64,000 nucleotides of DNA from Chryseobacterium defluvii (GCF_003634775.1 NZ_RBXB01000003.1:620001-684000), one strand, 5' to 3'. Positions 27,082-35,508 are shown, numbered from the stretch's first letter. Notes: generated from the sequence alone by a model not told the origin. Numbers and translations are program-made.

Positions 27082-27990
27082 ATGAAAGTAGAATATGCCA
27101 TCATCATCAAAAATAAAACAAGGCTTGAGTCTTTGGTCGAAAGATTCAATACCAAAGCCCAGGCTCAGTTTTATATTGAAAGTTCAGGAGGAAATTTCCG
27201 GGAATATATGGATGAACATGAAAAATTTTATCAGTCTTTCATGGAAGTTCAGACCAAACTTTCCAAGGTGATTAAAAATAAAGTGGTGGAAAAGGAATTT
27301 GTATCATCCTATATTTTCTCTGAAAAAAATCTGATTATCGTGATCGGGCAGGACGGACTGGTAGCCAATGTTGCCAAATATTCTAAAAACATTCCCGTCA
27401 TAGCGATCAATCCGGATGAAGAAAGATATGATGGCATATTGCTTCCATTTACTACACAAAATTTTTTACATGGAGTACATGCAGTAATCAACGGAAATTT
27501 TAAAGTAAAAAAGATGAGGTTTGCAGAAGCAGTGCTGAATGACGGGCAAAAATTATTGGCAGTCAACGATCTGTTTATCGGAATCTCTTCCCATAGCTCT
27601 GCGAGATATAAAATTATGCTGAACGGAAAAGAAGAAACTCATTCTTCCAGTGGGATCATTGTTTCAACAAAAACAGGAAGTACGGGCTGGCTAAGCTCCA
27701 TTTTTAATATGGCTTTTGGAATTTTAGGTTCCAAAAATCTCAAATATCCAACAATGAATGAAGAAGATTTGTATTTTGCAGTAAGAGAACCCTTTAAAAG
27801 TATCAGAACACAAACCGGAATCTGTGGCGGGAGGTTGAAAAAAGGGAATGAGCTGATCATAGAATCGTTGATGCCGAATAATGGGTTTATATTTAGTGAT
27901 GGAATTGAGCAGGATTTTCTGCAATTCAACAGTGGAGCAACGGCAGAAATAAGGCTTTCTGATGAGGAAGCGGTTTTGGTAATGAATTAA
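27082..27990 (+). CDS. Divergent NAD-kinase-like protein
   Basis: A 302-residue protein with the ATP-NAD kinase fold. The catalytic loop, normally GGDG, appears as GQDG with Asp91 kept; then VIAINPDEERYDGILLPF, the LAVNDLFIGI strand (NadK: ALNE...) and the second signature SGIIVSTKTGSTGW (about 190-203). The first 80 residues form a separate region (KNKTRLESLVERFNTKAQAQF) not found in housekeeping NadK. It may phosphorylate NAD or a related nucleotide, or only bind it. Tight linkage to the SPFH gene and an upstream Nudix regulator argues for a dedicated role. Confidence 0.8.
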   Translation: MKVEYAIIIKNKTRLESLVERFNTKAQAQFYIESSGGNFREYMDEHEKFYQSFMEVQTKLSKVIKNKVVEKEFVSSYIFSEKNLIIVIGQDGLVANVAKYSKNIPVIAINPDEERYDGILLPFTTQNFLHGVHAVINGNFKVKKMRFAEAVLNDGQKLLAVNDLFIGISSHSSARYKIMLNGKEETHSSSGIIVSTKTGSTGWLSSIFNMAFGILGSKNLKYPTMNEEDLYFAVREPFKSIRTQTGICGGRLKKGNELIIESLMPNNGFIFSDGIEQDFLQFNSGATAEIRLSDEEAVLVMN

Positions 27991-27993
27991 AAA

Positions 27994-28416
27994 ATGATGA
28001 AAACAAAAACACTTTACAGACCTGTGGGAGAAAAGGAAATGATTTTAATTATTGAAAGTAATTATAAAAAATTTCCACCACGATTAGAATGGCAACCTAT
28101 TTTTTATCCTGTGCTGGATGAATATTATGCTTCTGAAATTGCTGAAAAGTGGAATACAAGAGATGAATTTGGAAATTATCTTGGCTTTGTAACGCAGTTT
28201 GAAGTATTGGAAGAGATCATTAATAAATACCCTTCCCAGAATGTAGGAGCAAGAAATCATAATGAATTGTGGGCGCCTTCAGAAGAATTAGAGGCTTTTA
28301 ATCGGGCTATTGTAGGAAATATTATAGTTACAAAAGTTTTTATAGGTGAAAACTTTAAAAGACCCGGAAGTGATGAAGTTGAAAGTTTAATGTTGAACTT
28401 AAAAATTAAAAAATGA
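27994..28416 (+). CDS. Small protein of the type annotated 'ADP-ribosylation/crystallin J1'
   Basis: A 140-residue protein with LYRPVGEKEMILIIESNYKKFPPRL, then IFYPVLDEYYASEIAEKWNT and FGNYLGFVTQFEVLEE. I recall this conserved block from short proteins databases label ADP-ribosylation/crystallin J1, though it has none of the Asp clusters of true ADP-ribosylglycohydrolases. The biochemical role is unknown. It starts 3 bp after the NAD-kinase-like stop, with two consecutive ATGs, and overlaps the following gene remnant by 4 bp. Confidence 0.75.
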   Translation: MMKTKTLYRPVGEKEMILIIESNYKKFPPRLEWQPIFYPVLDEYYASEIAEKWNTRDEFGNYLGFVTQFEVLEEIINKYPSQNVGARNHNELWAPSEELEAFNRAIVGNIIVTKVFIGENFKRPGSDEVESLMLNLKIKK

Positions 28417-28569
28417 CAAATAAAGGTATGGCAAAAGATACATTAGAAATCTTAGCCAGAAAATATTATATAAATAAGAATAATGAAAAGGTCGATTTAC
28501 AGAAGGAAATAGAAACTTGTAAAAAAAGAAGAGGGAATAATGCCTTTTGAAGAAATTATTTCATCATAA
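28413..28569 (+). pseudogene. Remnant resembling the N-terminus of a TIGR02452/microbial PARG-like protein
   Basis: An ATG overlapping the previous stop (ATGA) opens a 45-residue frame reading NKGMAKDTLEILARKYYI and then NEKVDLQKEIETC before a TGA at 28548. This matches my recollection of the opening of TIGR02452 proteins (macro-like domain, bacterial poly(ADP-ribose) glycohydrolase type), which are about 250-300 residues. A shifted frame continues with MPFEEIISS to a TAA at 28569. The body of the gene is missing, so it looks deleted and replaced by the AT-rich DUF2971 gene. An intact small peptide gene is the alternative. Confidence 0.4.
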
Positions 28570-28586
28570 ATATTAAACAAATTATC

Positions 28587-29621
28587 ATGAAGGTTTATAA
28601 ATATAGATCGGTAGAAGAAAAGATTTTTAAAAGAGATTTTGATACTATTTCTGATAAATTTTTTTATTCTTCAAATTATAGCACTCTCAATGATCCTTTT
28701 GATATTTATTTTAGTGAACAAATATCACCATTGATAAAGTTTTTGAACATATTATTCCCGAATAATGATTCATCAAATTTTGAAAAACAACTTAAACTTG
28801 TTTTGGGATCTAAAGAAAAAACGGGTATCTATTGCTTGAGCAAAAACTTTCTAAATGAACAACTTTGGGCTTATTATGCAAGTGCTTATTCAGGCTATTG
28901 TATTGAGTATGATTTAGAAATCTTAGTAGATAAAAGCCAAAACTCAGACTTTGAATATATGTTGGAAATTGATTATAATGATATCATTCCGACTATAGAT
29001 ATTAATGATATAAAAAATCCAGAAAGTCTAATCAGGAAAATGTATGCGATAAAAAAAGCGAATTGGAAACATGAAGATGAAATAAGGTTAATATTTAATA
29101 ACTACGGATTTAAAAAATTTCATCCATCAGCAATTACAGGGATATACTTCGGATATAAAACTGATAAAATTGTAAAAGAGTCTTTTTACAATCTTTTTGA
29201 AAATGAAGATGTGAAATTTTATGAAATATTTCCGTCTAATTTTAAATTGGATTATAAGCTTATATATGAGACAAAAAGAAAACTTAAGTATGATATTAGC
29301 AAGTTCGATTTTGAAATACTTAGATCAAGAACAAATCAATGGGAACATGTTTATGAGATTTTTTATAAAGGAAATTATGAAGACATAATAGAATTAAAAG
29401 AATTTATTTTAGCTTTTAGAGAGAAATATTGTATAAAGACTAGTACACTAATTCTATTTAATAATAAAAGAGTTATGGATTTAATAGAATCAAACTCTTT
29501 AACGGATGAAGAATATGTTAGATATGCAGATTCTATTATAACTGCCATTTATGGCGATGAAGTAGTAATTACTAATCCTTTTAAAGATCTAAAGTATAAT
29601 GAAATATTAAATAAAAGGTGA
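28587..29621 (+). CDS. DUF2971-domain protein
   Basis: A 344-residue protein. The N-terminal 230 residues carry DUF2971 signatures: VYKYRSVEEK, then FYSSNYSTLNDPFDIYF, IYCLSKNFLNEQLWAYYASA, GYCIEYDLE and NWKHEDEIRLIF. The last 110 residues (after FDFEILRSRTNQW) form an additional domain I do not recognise. The gene is markedly more AT-rich than its neighbours, suggesting recent acquisition. DUF2971 has no assigned reaction; genes of this type are common in defence and mobile contexts. Its stop overlaps the GTG of the sirtuin by 4 bp. Confidence 0.82.
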   Translation: MKVYKYRSVEEKIFKRDFDTISDKFFYSSNYSTLNDPFDIYFSEQISPLIKFLNILFPNNDSSNFEKQLKLVLGSKEKTGIYCLSKNFLNEQLWAYYASAYSGYCIEYDLEILVDKSQNSDFEYMLEIDYNDIIPTIDINDIKNPESLIRKMYAIKKANWKHEDEIRLIFNNYGFKKFHPSAITGIYFGYKTDKIVKESFYNLFENEDVKFYEIFPSNFKLDYKLIYETKRKLKYDISKFDFEILRSRTNQWEHVYEIFYKGNYEDIIELKEFILAFREKYCIKTSTLILFNNKRVMDLIESNSLTDEEYVRYADSIITAIYGDEVVITNPFKDLKYNEILNKR

Positions 29622-30301
29622 GAAAAGTAGTCATATTAAGCGGTGCCGGAATAAGCGCCGAAAGCGGAATAAAAACCTTTAGAGACAGCGATGGTCTCTG
29701 GGAGAATCATGATGTGACAGAAGTAGCAAGTCCGGAAGGATGGAGAAGAAACAGAGAACTCGTTTTGGAATTTTACAACCAAAGACGTCGACAACTCCAT
29801 GAAGTACAGCCCAATGATGCCCATAAATTACTGGCAGAATTGGAAAAGTATTTCGAAGTACAGATCATTACCCAGAATATTGACGACCTTCACGAAAGAG
29901 CAGGCTCTTCCAACGTTTTGCATTTGCACGGAGAATTATTTAAATCCTGTTCCTGTAACAACAAAAGGCTGATCTACGAACAAAAAGGAGATATAAAAAT
30001 TGGAGATAAAGCCGAAGATGGAGCTCAGCTCAGACCATTCATCGTATGGTTTGGAGAAGATGTTCCGATGATGACGGAAGCCATGAAAATAACCAAAGAA
30101 GCAGATATTTTCCTGGTAATAGGAACTTCATTACAGGTATATCCGGCTGCAGGATTATTGCAGGATATCAAAGACGATTGCCTATTGATTGTCATAAATC
30201 CCGATGACAGCATGAGCTACGGAAAACGAGCGGTAGTGATTAAGGAAACCGCAACGAAGGGAATGAAGCTGTTGTTTGATAAATTGGTAAACATGGCATA
30301 A
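29618..30301 (+). CDS. Sirtuin-family NAD-dependent protein deacylase
   Basis: A 227-residue Sir2 protein starting at GTG, within GTGA overlapping the preceding stop. NAD-binding GAGISAESGIKTFRDSDGLW and the TQNIDDLHERAG motif are intact; the catalytic base is His104 in LHLHGEL. The YNQRRRQL segment has the Tyr-x-x-Arg pattern of class III (SIRT5/CobB-like) enzymes that remove succinyl or malonyl groups. The zinc ribbon is not intact: only CSC remains near residue 110 and the second Cys pair is absent, as in some Bacteroidota sirtuins. It consumes NAD and yields O-acyl-ADP-ribose. Confidence 0.9.
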   Translation: MRKVVILSGAGISAESGIKTFRDSDGLWENHDVTEVASPEGWRRNRELVLEFYNQRRRQLHEVQPNDAHKLLAELEKYFEVQIITQNIDDLHERAGSSNVLHLHGELFKSCSCNNKRLIYEQKGDIKIGDKAEDGAQLRPFIVWFGEDVPMMTEAMKITKEADIFLVIGTSLQVYPAAGLLQDIKDDCLLIVINPDDSMSYGKRAVVIKETATKGMKLLFDKLVNMA

Positions 30302-30330
30302 GAAGAAATGTCTGATGAAATAATTAAATC

Positions 30331-30873
30331 ATGAACGAAATAGAAAAGAAAAAAATAAGCAAGTTTCTAAGTCTTATTCTCCGGCATCAGCCGGAAACCA
30401 TTAATTTGGAATTGGATGAAAATGGTTGGGCGAATGTCAATGACCTGATGAAGAAATCTGCAAAAAACAAAATATATTTTACCTCCGAAGAATTGGATGA
30501 GGTAGTTGAAACTAATAATAAAAAAAGGTTTGCATTTAATGAAGATAAAACCAAAATCAGAGCCAATCAGGGACATTCTATAGATGTTGATTTGGCCTTA
30601 AAGCCTCAACAGCCCCCAGAGTTTCTTTACCATGGAACCGCGGAAATCAATATCCCTTCCATTTTAGAAAACGGAATTGAAAAAAGAAGCAGGCGCCATG
30701 TTCACCTGAGCGGAGATAAAGAAACCGCAACCAATGTGGGAATGCGTCATGGAAAACCAGTCATTTTAACGATCAGAACGGGAGCGATGTTTAAAGATGG
30801 GATCGAATTCTATTTTTCTGACAATGGTGTTTGGCTGACAGATTTTATAGATGCAAAATATATTTCAAAATGA
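30331..30873 (+). CDS. kptA: RNA 2'-phosphotransferase KptA/Tpt1
   Basis: A 180-residue protein of the Tpt1/KptA family, which transfers an RNA 2'-phosphate (or in some bacteria caps RNA or DNA ends) using NAD, giving ADP-ribose 1'',2''-cyclic phosphate. An N-terminal winged helix (SKFLSLILRHQPETINLELD) precedes a C-terminal ADP-ribosyltransferase fold with IRANQGHSI, FLYHGTAE and RRHVHLSGD. The family's catalytic Arg-His-Arg-Arg set appears present. It sits 29 bp after the sirtuin and overlaps the phosphatase start. Confidence 0.93.
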   Translation: MNEIEKKKISKFLSLILRHQPETINLELDENGWANVNDLMKKSAKNKIYFTSEELDEVVETNNKKRFAFNEDKTKIRANQGHSIDVDLALKPQQPPEFLYHGTAEINIPSILENGIEKRSRRHVHLSGDKETATNVGMRHGKPVILTIRTGAMFKDGIEFYFSDNGVWLTDFIDAKYISK

Positions 30874-31607
30874 TGAAAAGAACTTTAGTAGTAGGAGATA
30901 TTCATGGAGGATTTAAAGCGCTTGAACAGGTTTTTGATCGTGCAAAAGTTACGCAATATGATCAACTGATCTTTCTTGGAGATTATGTGGACGGTTGGAG
31001 CGAATCATCAATTGTCATTCAGTTTCTAATGAAGCTTTCAGAAAATCAGGAATGCATTTTCATCAAAGGAAACCATGATGCATGGTGTGAAGATTGGCTT
31101 GCGGTTGGAAAAGGTGAGGATGTATGGCTTTTCAATGGTGGAAAGAGCACTGTTGAAAGTTATAAAGATTATCCTTTGGAGGGATTGGAGCTTCATTTGG
31201 AATTCTTCCAAAGAATGAAAAACTATCATGTAGACGAAGAAAACCGCCTTTTCATTCATGCAGGATATTCTTCTATGCACGGGCCTGAAAAAGAAGTATA
31301 TTCCAGTAATTACCGTTGGGACAGGACTCTTTGGGAGACAGCTGTTGCCATGGATAAAAAGTTGGCCAAAAACTCAGAATTATATCCCAAAAGATTATTG
31401 CTGTACAATGAAATTTACATTGGACACACTCCTACGCTGCATTTAGGCATAAAGTATCCGCTAAATAAAGCCAATATCTGGAATATGGATACCGGAGCTG
31501 CTTTTACCGGATCTTTATCCATTATGGATGTTGATACTAAAGAATTCTGGCAAAGCGATCCGCTTCCAACCTTATATCCCGATGAAAGAGGAAGAAATCA
31601 ATATTAA
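30870..31607 (+). CDS. Calcineurin-like metallophosphatase (PrpE/ApaH-like)
   Basis: A 245-residue protein from the ATG at 30870, which overlaps the KptA stop (ATGATG at 30870-30875); an upstream in-frame ATG at 30831 lies inside kptA and is less likely. Metal-site motifs are complete: VVGDIHGGFKAL, FLGDYVDGW, KGNHDAW, with later His residues in FIHAGYS and IGHTPT. Bacterial PPP-family members act on phosphoproteins or dinucleoside polyphosphates. Next to KptA it could hydrolyse ADP-ribose cyclic phosphate or process RNA ends; that is inference from neighbourhood. Confidence 0.85.
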   Translation: MMKRTLVVGDIHGGFKALEQVFDRAKVTQYDQLIFLGDYVDGWSESSIVIQFLMKLSENQECIFIKGNHDAWCEDWLAVGKGEDVWLFNGGKSTVESYKDYPLEGLELHLEFFQRMKNYHVDEENRLFIHAGYSSMHGPEKEVYSSNYRWDRTLWETAVAMDKKLAKNSELYPKRLLLYNEIYIGHTPTLHLGIKYPLNKANIWNMDTGAAFTGSLSIMDVDTKEFWQSDPLPTLYPDERGRNQY

Positions 31608-31734
31608 AAACGATAAAAATAGCTCCATACACAAAAGCTATCCACAATCATCTGCAAAATCAGCTCAATCTGCGAGAGAAAAATATTTTCAACAAAAAAC
31701 TTTAAGTAATTTTAAAGTCTGAAATATCACATCA

Positions 31735-33459
31735 ATGAAACTGAAAACCCTTCTACTTTTTCTATGCTCATCTCTTTTTTCCGCTCAAAACACCTTTCAG
31801 ACTCCGTTTGAGAAAGGAAATGGTAATACAACCGTTACCTATGAAGAGATGAATACTTATTATCAGGATTTATCTAAAAATTTTAATACGATTCAATACC
31901 TGGAAAAAGGAAAAGATGATAACGGAAAACCTATCTATGTTGTGATCTACAATCCTTTCCCTGAAAAGAACCTTGAAAAACTCAGAAAAGATAAAGCTGT
32001 TCTTTTCATCAATAACGGAATTCACCCCGGAGAACCGGATGGAATTGATGCTACCATGATGTTAATGAGGGATTTGGCAACAAAAAAAATCAAAACCCCT
32101 CAAAACTTTATCGTTGCTGCAGTTGCTGCCTATAATGTAAGTGGCATGTTAAACAGAGGTTCCCTCTCCAGGGCCAACCAAAACGGCCCGGAACAATACG
32201 GCTTTAGAGGAAATGCCAGAAATTATGACCTTAACAGGGATTTCATCAAAGCAGATTCTAAAAATGCCAGAAGCTTCCAGGAAATCTATCATTGGCTGAA
32301 ACCGGATGTATTTATAGACAATCACGTAAGCAACGGAGCAGACTATCAATATACATTTACCTATATTTCTACATGTAAAGAACGTTTGGGAAATGTTTTG
32401 GGCGACTATTTCCACAAAAATTATCAGGCAAAAAATCTGGAGGAATTAAAGAAATTAGGATATGAAAGCACTCCTTATGTGAATATTCACGGAGATGTTC
32501 CCGATGTTGGCTTTGCTGCTTTTGAAGATTCTCCGAGATACTCTACAGGTTACACTTCTTTGTTCAATTCTTTAGGGACAGTCCCGGAAACACACATGCT
32601 GAAACCCTATGACAAAAGAGTAGATGCGACGTATAAATATATGCTTGTCAACCTTCAAAACCTGGATAAGGAATACAAAAAAATAAAGAACCTCCGCCTG
32701 GAAAATTTGAAGCAATATCAGGCTGGAAAACAATATGGAATCCGTTGGAAAATAGATTCTACCAAGTTTACCACGATGGATTTTAAAGGATATGAGGGAA
32801 AATATAAACCAAGCGATATTTCCGGAAAACCAAGACTGTATTATGACAGGTCAAAACCATTTATAAAGAATATAAAACTCTTTACAACAGCTGTTCCTAC
32901 AGGATATATTACCATTCCAAAATATTATGTAATCCCACAATCCCAGTACAGGGTAATAGAAGAATTACAAAGGAATAAAATTCAGATGGAAAAGTTCCAA
33001 AAGGATAGTACCATTACAGTAGAATCATATAAAATTAATGATTTTAAAACAGTAAAAAGCCCCTACGAAGGACATTATCTTCATTATGAGACAACGGTGG
33101 ACAAGTCTAATAAAAAACTCACCTTTTCATCAGGAGATTATCTGGTTTCCACCAATCAGGAAGGCGTAAAATATATGATTGAAACCCTTGAGCCGGAAGC
33201 CTTGGATTCTTTCTTCAACTGGAATTTCTTTGACGGGATTTTAGCTCAGAAAGAATACTATTCAGCGTATATTTTTGAAGATACCGCTTCAGAATTATTA
33301 AAAAAAGATAAAAAACTGAAAGAAGCTTTTGAAAATAAAAAAGCAACAGATAAAAAGTTTGCCGAAGACGGACAGGCACAGCTGGACTGGATTTACAGGC
33401 AATCTCCCTATTTTGAAGAAAAAACGTTTAGGCAGTATCCCATCTACAGGCTGTTGTAA
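31735..33459 (+). CDS. Secreted M14-family zinc carboxypeptidase
   Basis: A 574-residue protein with a signal peptide (LLLFLCSSLFSAQ, cleavage near residue 19). The metallopeptidase zinc motif is HPGEPDG with His97 and Glu100; a later zinc ligand is probably the His in FIDNHVSNG. MLNRGSLSRANQNGPEQYG and NARNYDLNRDF match M14 proteins of Bacteroidota. It is expected to trim C-terminal residues from peptides in the periplasm or outside. It lacks a T9SS sorting domain. The gene is separate from the NAD island by 127 bp. Confidence 0.85.
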   Translation: MKLKTLLLFLCSSLFSAQNTFQTPFEKGNGNTTVTYEEMNTYYQDLSKNFNTIQYLEKGKDDNGKPIYVVIYNPFPEKNLEKLRKDKAVLFINNGIHPGEPDGIDATMMLMRDLATKKIKTPQNFIVAAVAAYNVSGMLNRGSLSRANQNGPEQYGFRGNARNYDLNRDFIKADSKNARSFQEIYHWLKPDVFIDNHVSNGADYQYTFTYISTCKERLGNVLGDYFHKNYQAKNLEELKKLGYESTPYVNIHGDVPDVGFAAFEDSPRYSTGYTSLFNSLGTVPETHMLKPYDKRVDATYKYMLVNLQNLDKEYKKIKNLRLENLKQYQAGKQYGIRWKIDSTKFTTMDFKGYEGKYKPSDISGKPRLYYDRSKPFIKNIKLFTTAVPTGYITIPKYYVIPQSQYRVIEELQRNKIQMEKFQKDSTITVESYKINDFKTVKSPYEGHYLHYETTVDKSNKKLTFSSGDYLVSTNQEGVKYMIETLEPEALDSFFNWNFFDGILAQKEYYSAYIFEDTASELLKKDKKLKEAFENKKATDKKFAEDGQAQLDWIYRQSPYFEEKTFRQYPIYRLL

Positions 33460-33578
33460 GTATTTGATTTTGAGCGAAAATACCGTGTTTTCCACCTGTT
33501 GATTTTGTGCTTTTCCCTGACTTGTTTTTATGATGCTACGACTAGCTTTGTTAAGTAAACCAATAAAAACAAACAATC

Positions 33579-33860
33579 ATGGCAACCAAAAAGCATTTTT
33601 TCATTTCATTGGAAGGTGTAGATCTTACTGATGAACAAGTAAAGAGTATAGACAAAGGAATTCAGAATGTCGTGCTTTCAGAGCTTTCAAAAATTGATAA
33701 CAGTCAGTCTTTTGCAGCACAAAGAGATTTCAGAGGGCTTACGAAACCCTTAAGAATTAAAGACTGGTTTCCTTGGGGGATTATTATTTTCAAGCCGGGA
33801 ATAGATGTTCAGTCACAGATTAAAGATTTGCAGTCTCAAATCAAAAGTTATGGAGGCTAA
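33579..33860 (+). CDS. Small conserved-looking protein, first of a two-gene unit
   Basis: A 93-residue protein with no signal peptide: ISLEGVDLTDEQVKSIDKGI, a Gln/Ser-rich middle, a WFPWGIIIF patch and a Gln/Ser/Lys-rich tail. I do not recognise its family. It is translationally coupled by an 11-bp overlap to a Cys-rich protein, so the two probably act together. The small size and the partner leave open a RiPP-like precursor with a maturation factor, but no modification enzyme is nearby. Confidence 0.65.
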   Translation: MATKKHFFISLEGVDLTDEQVKSIDKGIQNVVLSELSKIDNSQSFAAQRDFRGLTKPLRIKDWFPWGIIIFKPGIDVQSQIKDLQSQIKSYGG

Positions 33861-34257
33861 TTCACATTCAAAAAAGATGTGTCCCAGTTATGTTGGAAAA
33901 GCCGGGGCACAGCTTTTTGGAGTCGTAAACAAAGACGGGAAGGTACAGTTTATCACTCCCCTCACCGTCACCGAAGGGTTTCTGGAACAGAATAAAGGGA
34001 AAAACAGTCTTGAACAAAGATTCCGCTTTACGGGAAAATGTGTGGAAAAAGGATGTGCCCAATGGGACAACACGGAATTCAAATGTTCCTTATCCCGGAA
34101 AGTACAGGATCTTGATCCTGAGCACACGAATACAGAATTATCATACTGTCCGATCCGGACCCAATGCCGCTGGTTTCACCAGGATGGAAAAGAAGCCTGC
34201 TTTTCGTGCAATGAAGTCACCAGAAATATGGAAGAACTTTTACTGCAAATAAAATAA
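33850..34257 (+). CDS. Cysteine-rich protein of the type annotated 'nitrogen fixation protein'
   Basis: 135 residues from the ATG at 33850, overlapping the previous gene by 11 bp; the frame extends upstream to 33805 but that lies deeper inside its neighbour. Cys residues are spaced CPSYVGKAGAQLFGVVN, then CVEKGCAQW, then FKC, SYC, TQCRW, EACFSC: eight in all, consistent with a metal or Fe-S site. I recall similar proteins in cyanobacteria and Bacteroidota mislabelled nitrogen fixation protein; no nif genes are here. Function unknown. Confidence 0.7.
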   Translation: MEANSHSKKMCPSYVGKAGAQLFGVVNKDGKVQFITPLTVTEGFLEQNKGKNSLEQRFRFTGKCVEKGCAQWDNTEFKCSLSRKVQDLDPEHTNTELSYCPIRTQCRWFHQDGKEACFSCNEVTRNMEELLLQIK

Positions 34258-34258
34258 A

Positions 34259-34288
34259 AAAGGCGTGATAACTTATCACACCTTTATT
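34259..34288. terminator. Terminator between convergent genes
   Basis: AAAGG-C-GTGATAA (34259-34271) pairs with TTATCAC-A-CCTTT (34273-34285) with one mismatch, followed by ATTTT. Confidence 0.8.
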
Positions 34289-34305
34289 TTCATAAAAATA
34301 AATTT

Positions 34306-35187
34306 CTATTTCGGTAAGCCTCTTTTCAGGGCCAGTTCTGCTCTTTTTACAGCTACTTTTTCTTTCCAGTCCATATATTTCTTCTTGAAATTGGCTTTCA
34401 TAATATCGTCGAACTTACGCTGTACTGTAAGATTCCATAAAGAATGCGCCTTTACAGCCCATGACTTATCCCATGCTCTTAAAGAAATAGAGAAACTTCC
34501 GTCAAGATATTTCATCCAATGCCACCAGCCTGTAGGCATGAATAATGTATCTCCGTGCTCAAGGAAACACTCAATTCCTTCTACGCCATCTAATGCAGGG
34601 AATTTTGAGAAATCAGGATTTTCAATATCATAATCTTCTAAAGCATAGGTTGCATAAGGGAGCTGATATAACCTTTCTTTCCATTTATAATCAAAAAGAA
34701 GAACGTGTTTTCTTCCGTTGAAATGAGTATGGAAAATATGAGCCATATCAATATCATAATGAAGAAAAGTTACAGAACCTTTCCCTCCAAAAAACATAGA
34801 GGGGTATTTATCTAAAAAGCCGCCCATTAGATCTTTGGGCGAAATATAATCTTCGAGCAATTTATTGGCATGCTTGATGGGATCAAAGAAGAAAATCCGC
34901 AAATCGGTAGGTTCTTTTTGGATAAGATCGATATAATCCCCGAACTTCATTTTTGCAGTGGGAGTATTGATGGGCGCTGCCGGATCAGCCTTAGAACTGT
35001 CATATAATGGAACTTCCACATCTCCTACCACTTCTTTTACATAATCCATTGTCCATTTCTGATATGCAGGCCATTTCCTTGCCATATTTTTAATGACAAC
35101 GGGCCTTCTGGGCTTAAGATATTTCTCATGGAATTCTTCCTTGGTTATATCATCTACAATATCTATAGGCTTTAAAATAATTCCCAT
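34306..35187 (-). CDS. Cupin-like (JmjC/Cupin_8) Fe(II)/2-oxoglutarate-dependent oxygenase
   Basis: A 293-residue soluble protein. The iron-binding facial triad is visible as His-x-Asp in FLHYDIDMAHIFHTH and a distal His in LFMPTGWWHWM; the RPVVIKNMARKWPAYQKW start is typical of the FIH/JMJD-like hydroxylases of bacteria. The substrate might be a ribosomal protein, as with YcfD-type enzymes, or a small molecule; sequence does not tell. Single gene, minus strand. Confidence 0.85.
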   Translation of the reverse strand: MGIILKPIDIVDDITKEEFHEKYLKPRRPVVIKNMARKWPAYQKWTMDYVKEVVGDVEVPLYDSSKADPAAPINTPTAKMKFGDYIDLIQKEPTDLRIFFFDPIKHANKLLEDYISPKDLMGGFLDKYPSMFFGGKGSVTFLHYDIDMAHIFHTHFNGRKHVLLFDYKWKERLYQLPYATYALEDYDIENPDFSKFPALDGVEGIECFLEHGDTLFMPTGWWHWMKYLDGSFSISLRAWDKSWAVKAHSLWNLTVQRKFDDIMKANFKKKYMDWKEKVAVKRAELALKRGLPK

Positions 35188-35508
35188 TTTATAAATTTTA
35201 TGTTACAAAATTATTAAATAAATATTTATGAAGCTGAGATTAAGTTTTTTTTAATCTATGATTCAAATCACTATTTTAAATATGTAGACCAAATAAAAAT
35301 ACTTGGTCAAATGTAGGCGAAAACAAACAGAGGACAAAAATATTCGTAAAACAGAGGATAGACTGAATATCATTTTGAAACGAATAAAAAAAAATATATC
35401 ACTATAAATGCAGTGATAATAAGGTTTTTTAACTTTTCCCCTTAAAATCAATCTTTATAAGTGTAACAAAAAATTACAAACCATAACTAATAAACCAAAT
35501 AATAAATT
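35188..35508. other. AT-rich intergenic region
   Basis: 321 bp between divergently transcribed genes. I see no credible ORF, strong hairpin or exact TAnnTTTG element, though promoters for both neighbours must lie here. Confidence 0.5.

Noticed and set aside
31528..31722. 64-codon ORF at the end of the metallophosphatase gene
   Set aside because: Most of it overlaps the phosphatase in another frame; the remainder is Lys/Ser-rich and not coding-like.
33850..34257. Nitrogen-fixation role for the Cys-rich protein
   Set aside because: Only the remembered database label suggests it; there are no nif or electron-transport genes around.
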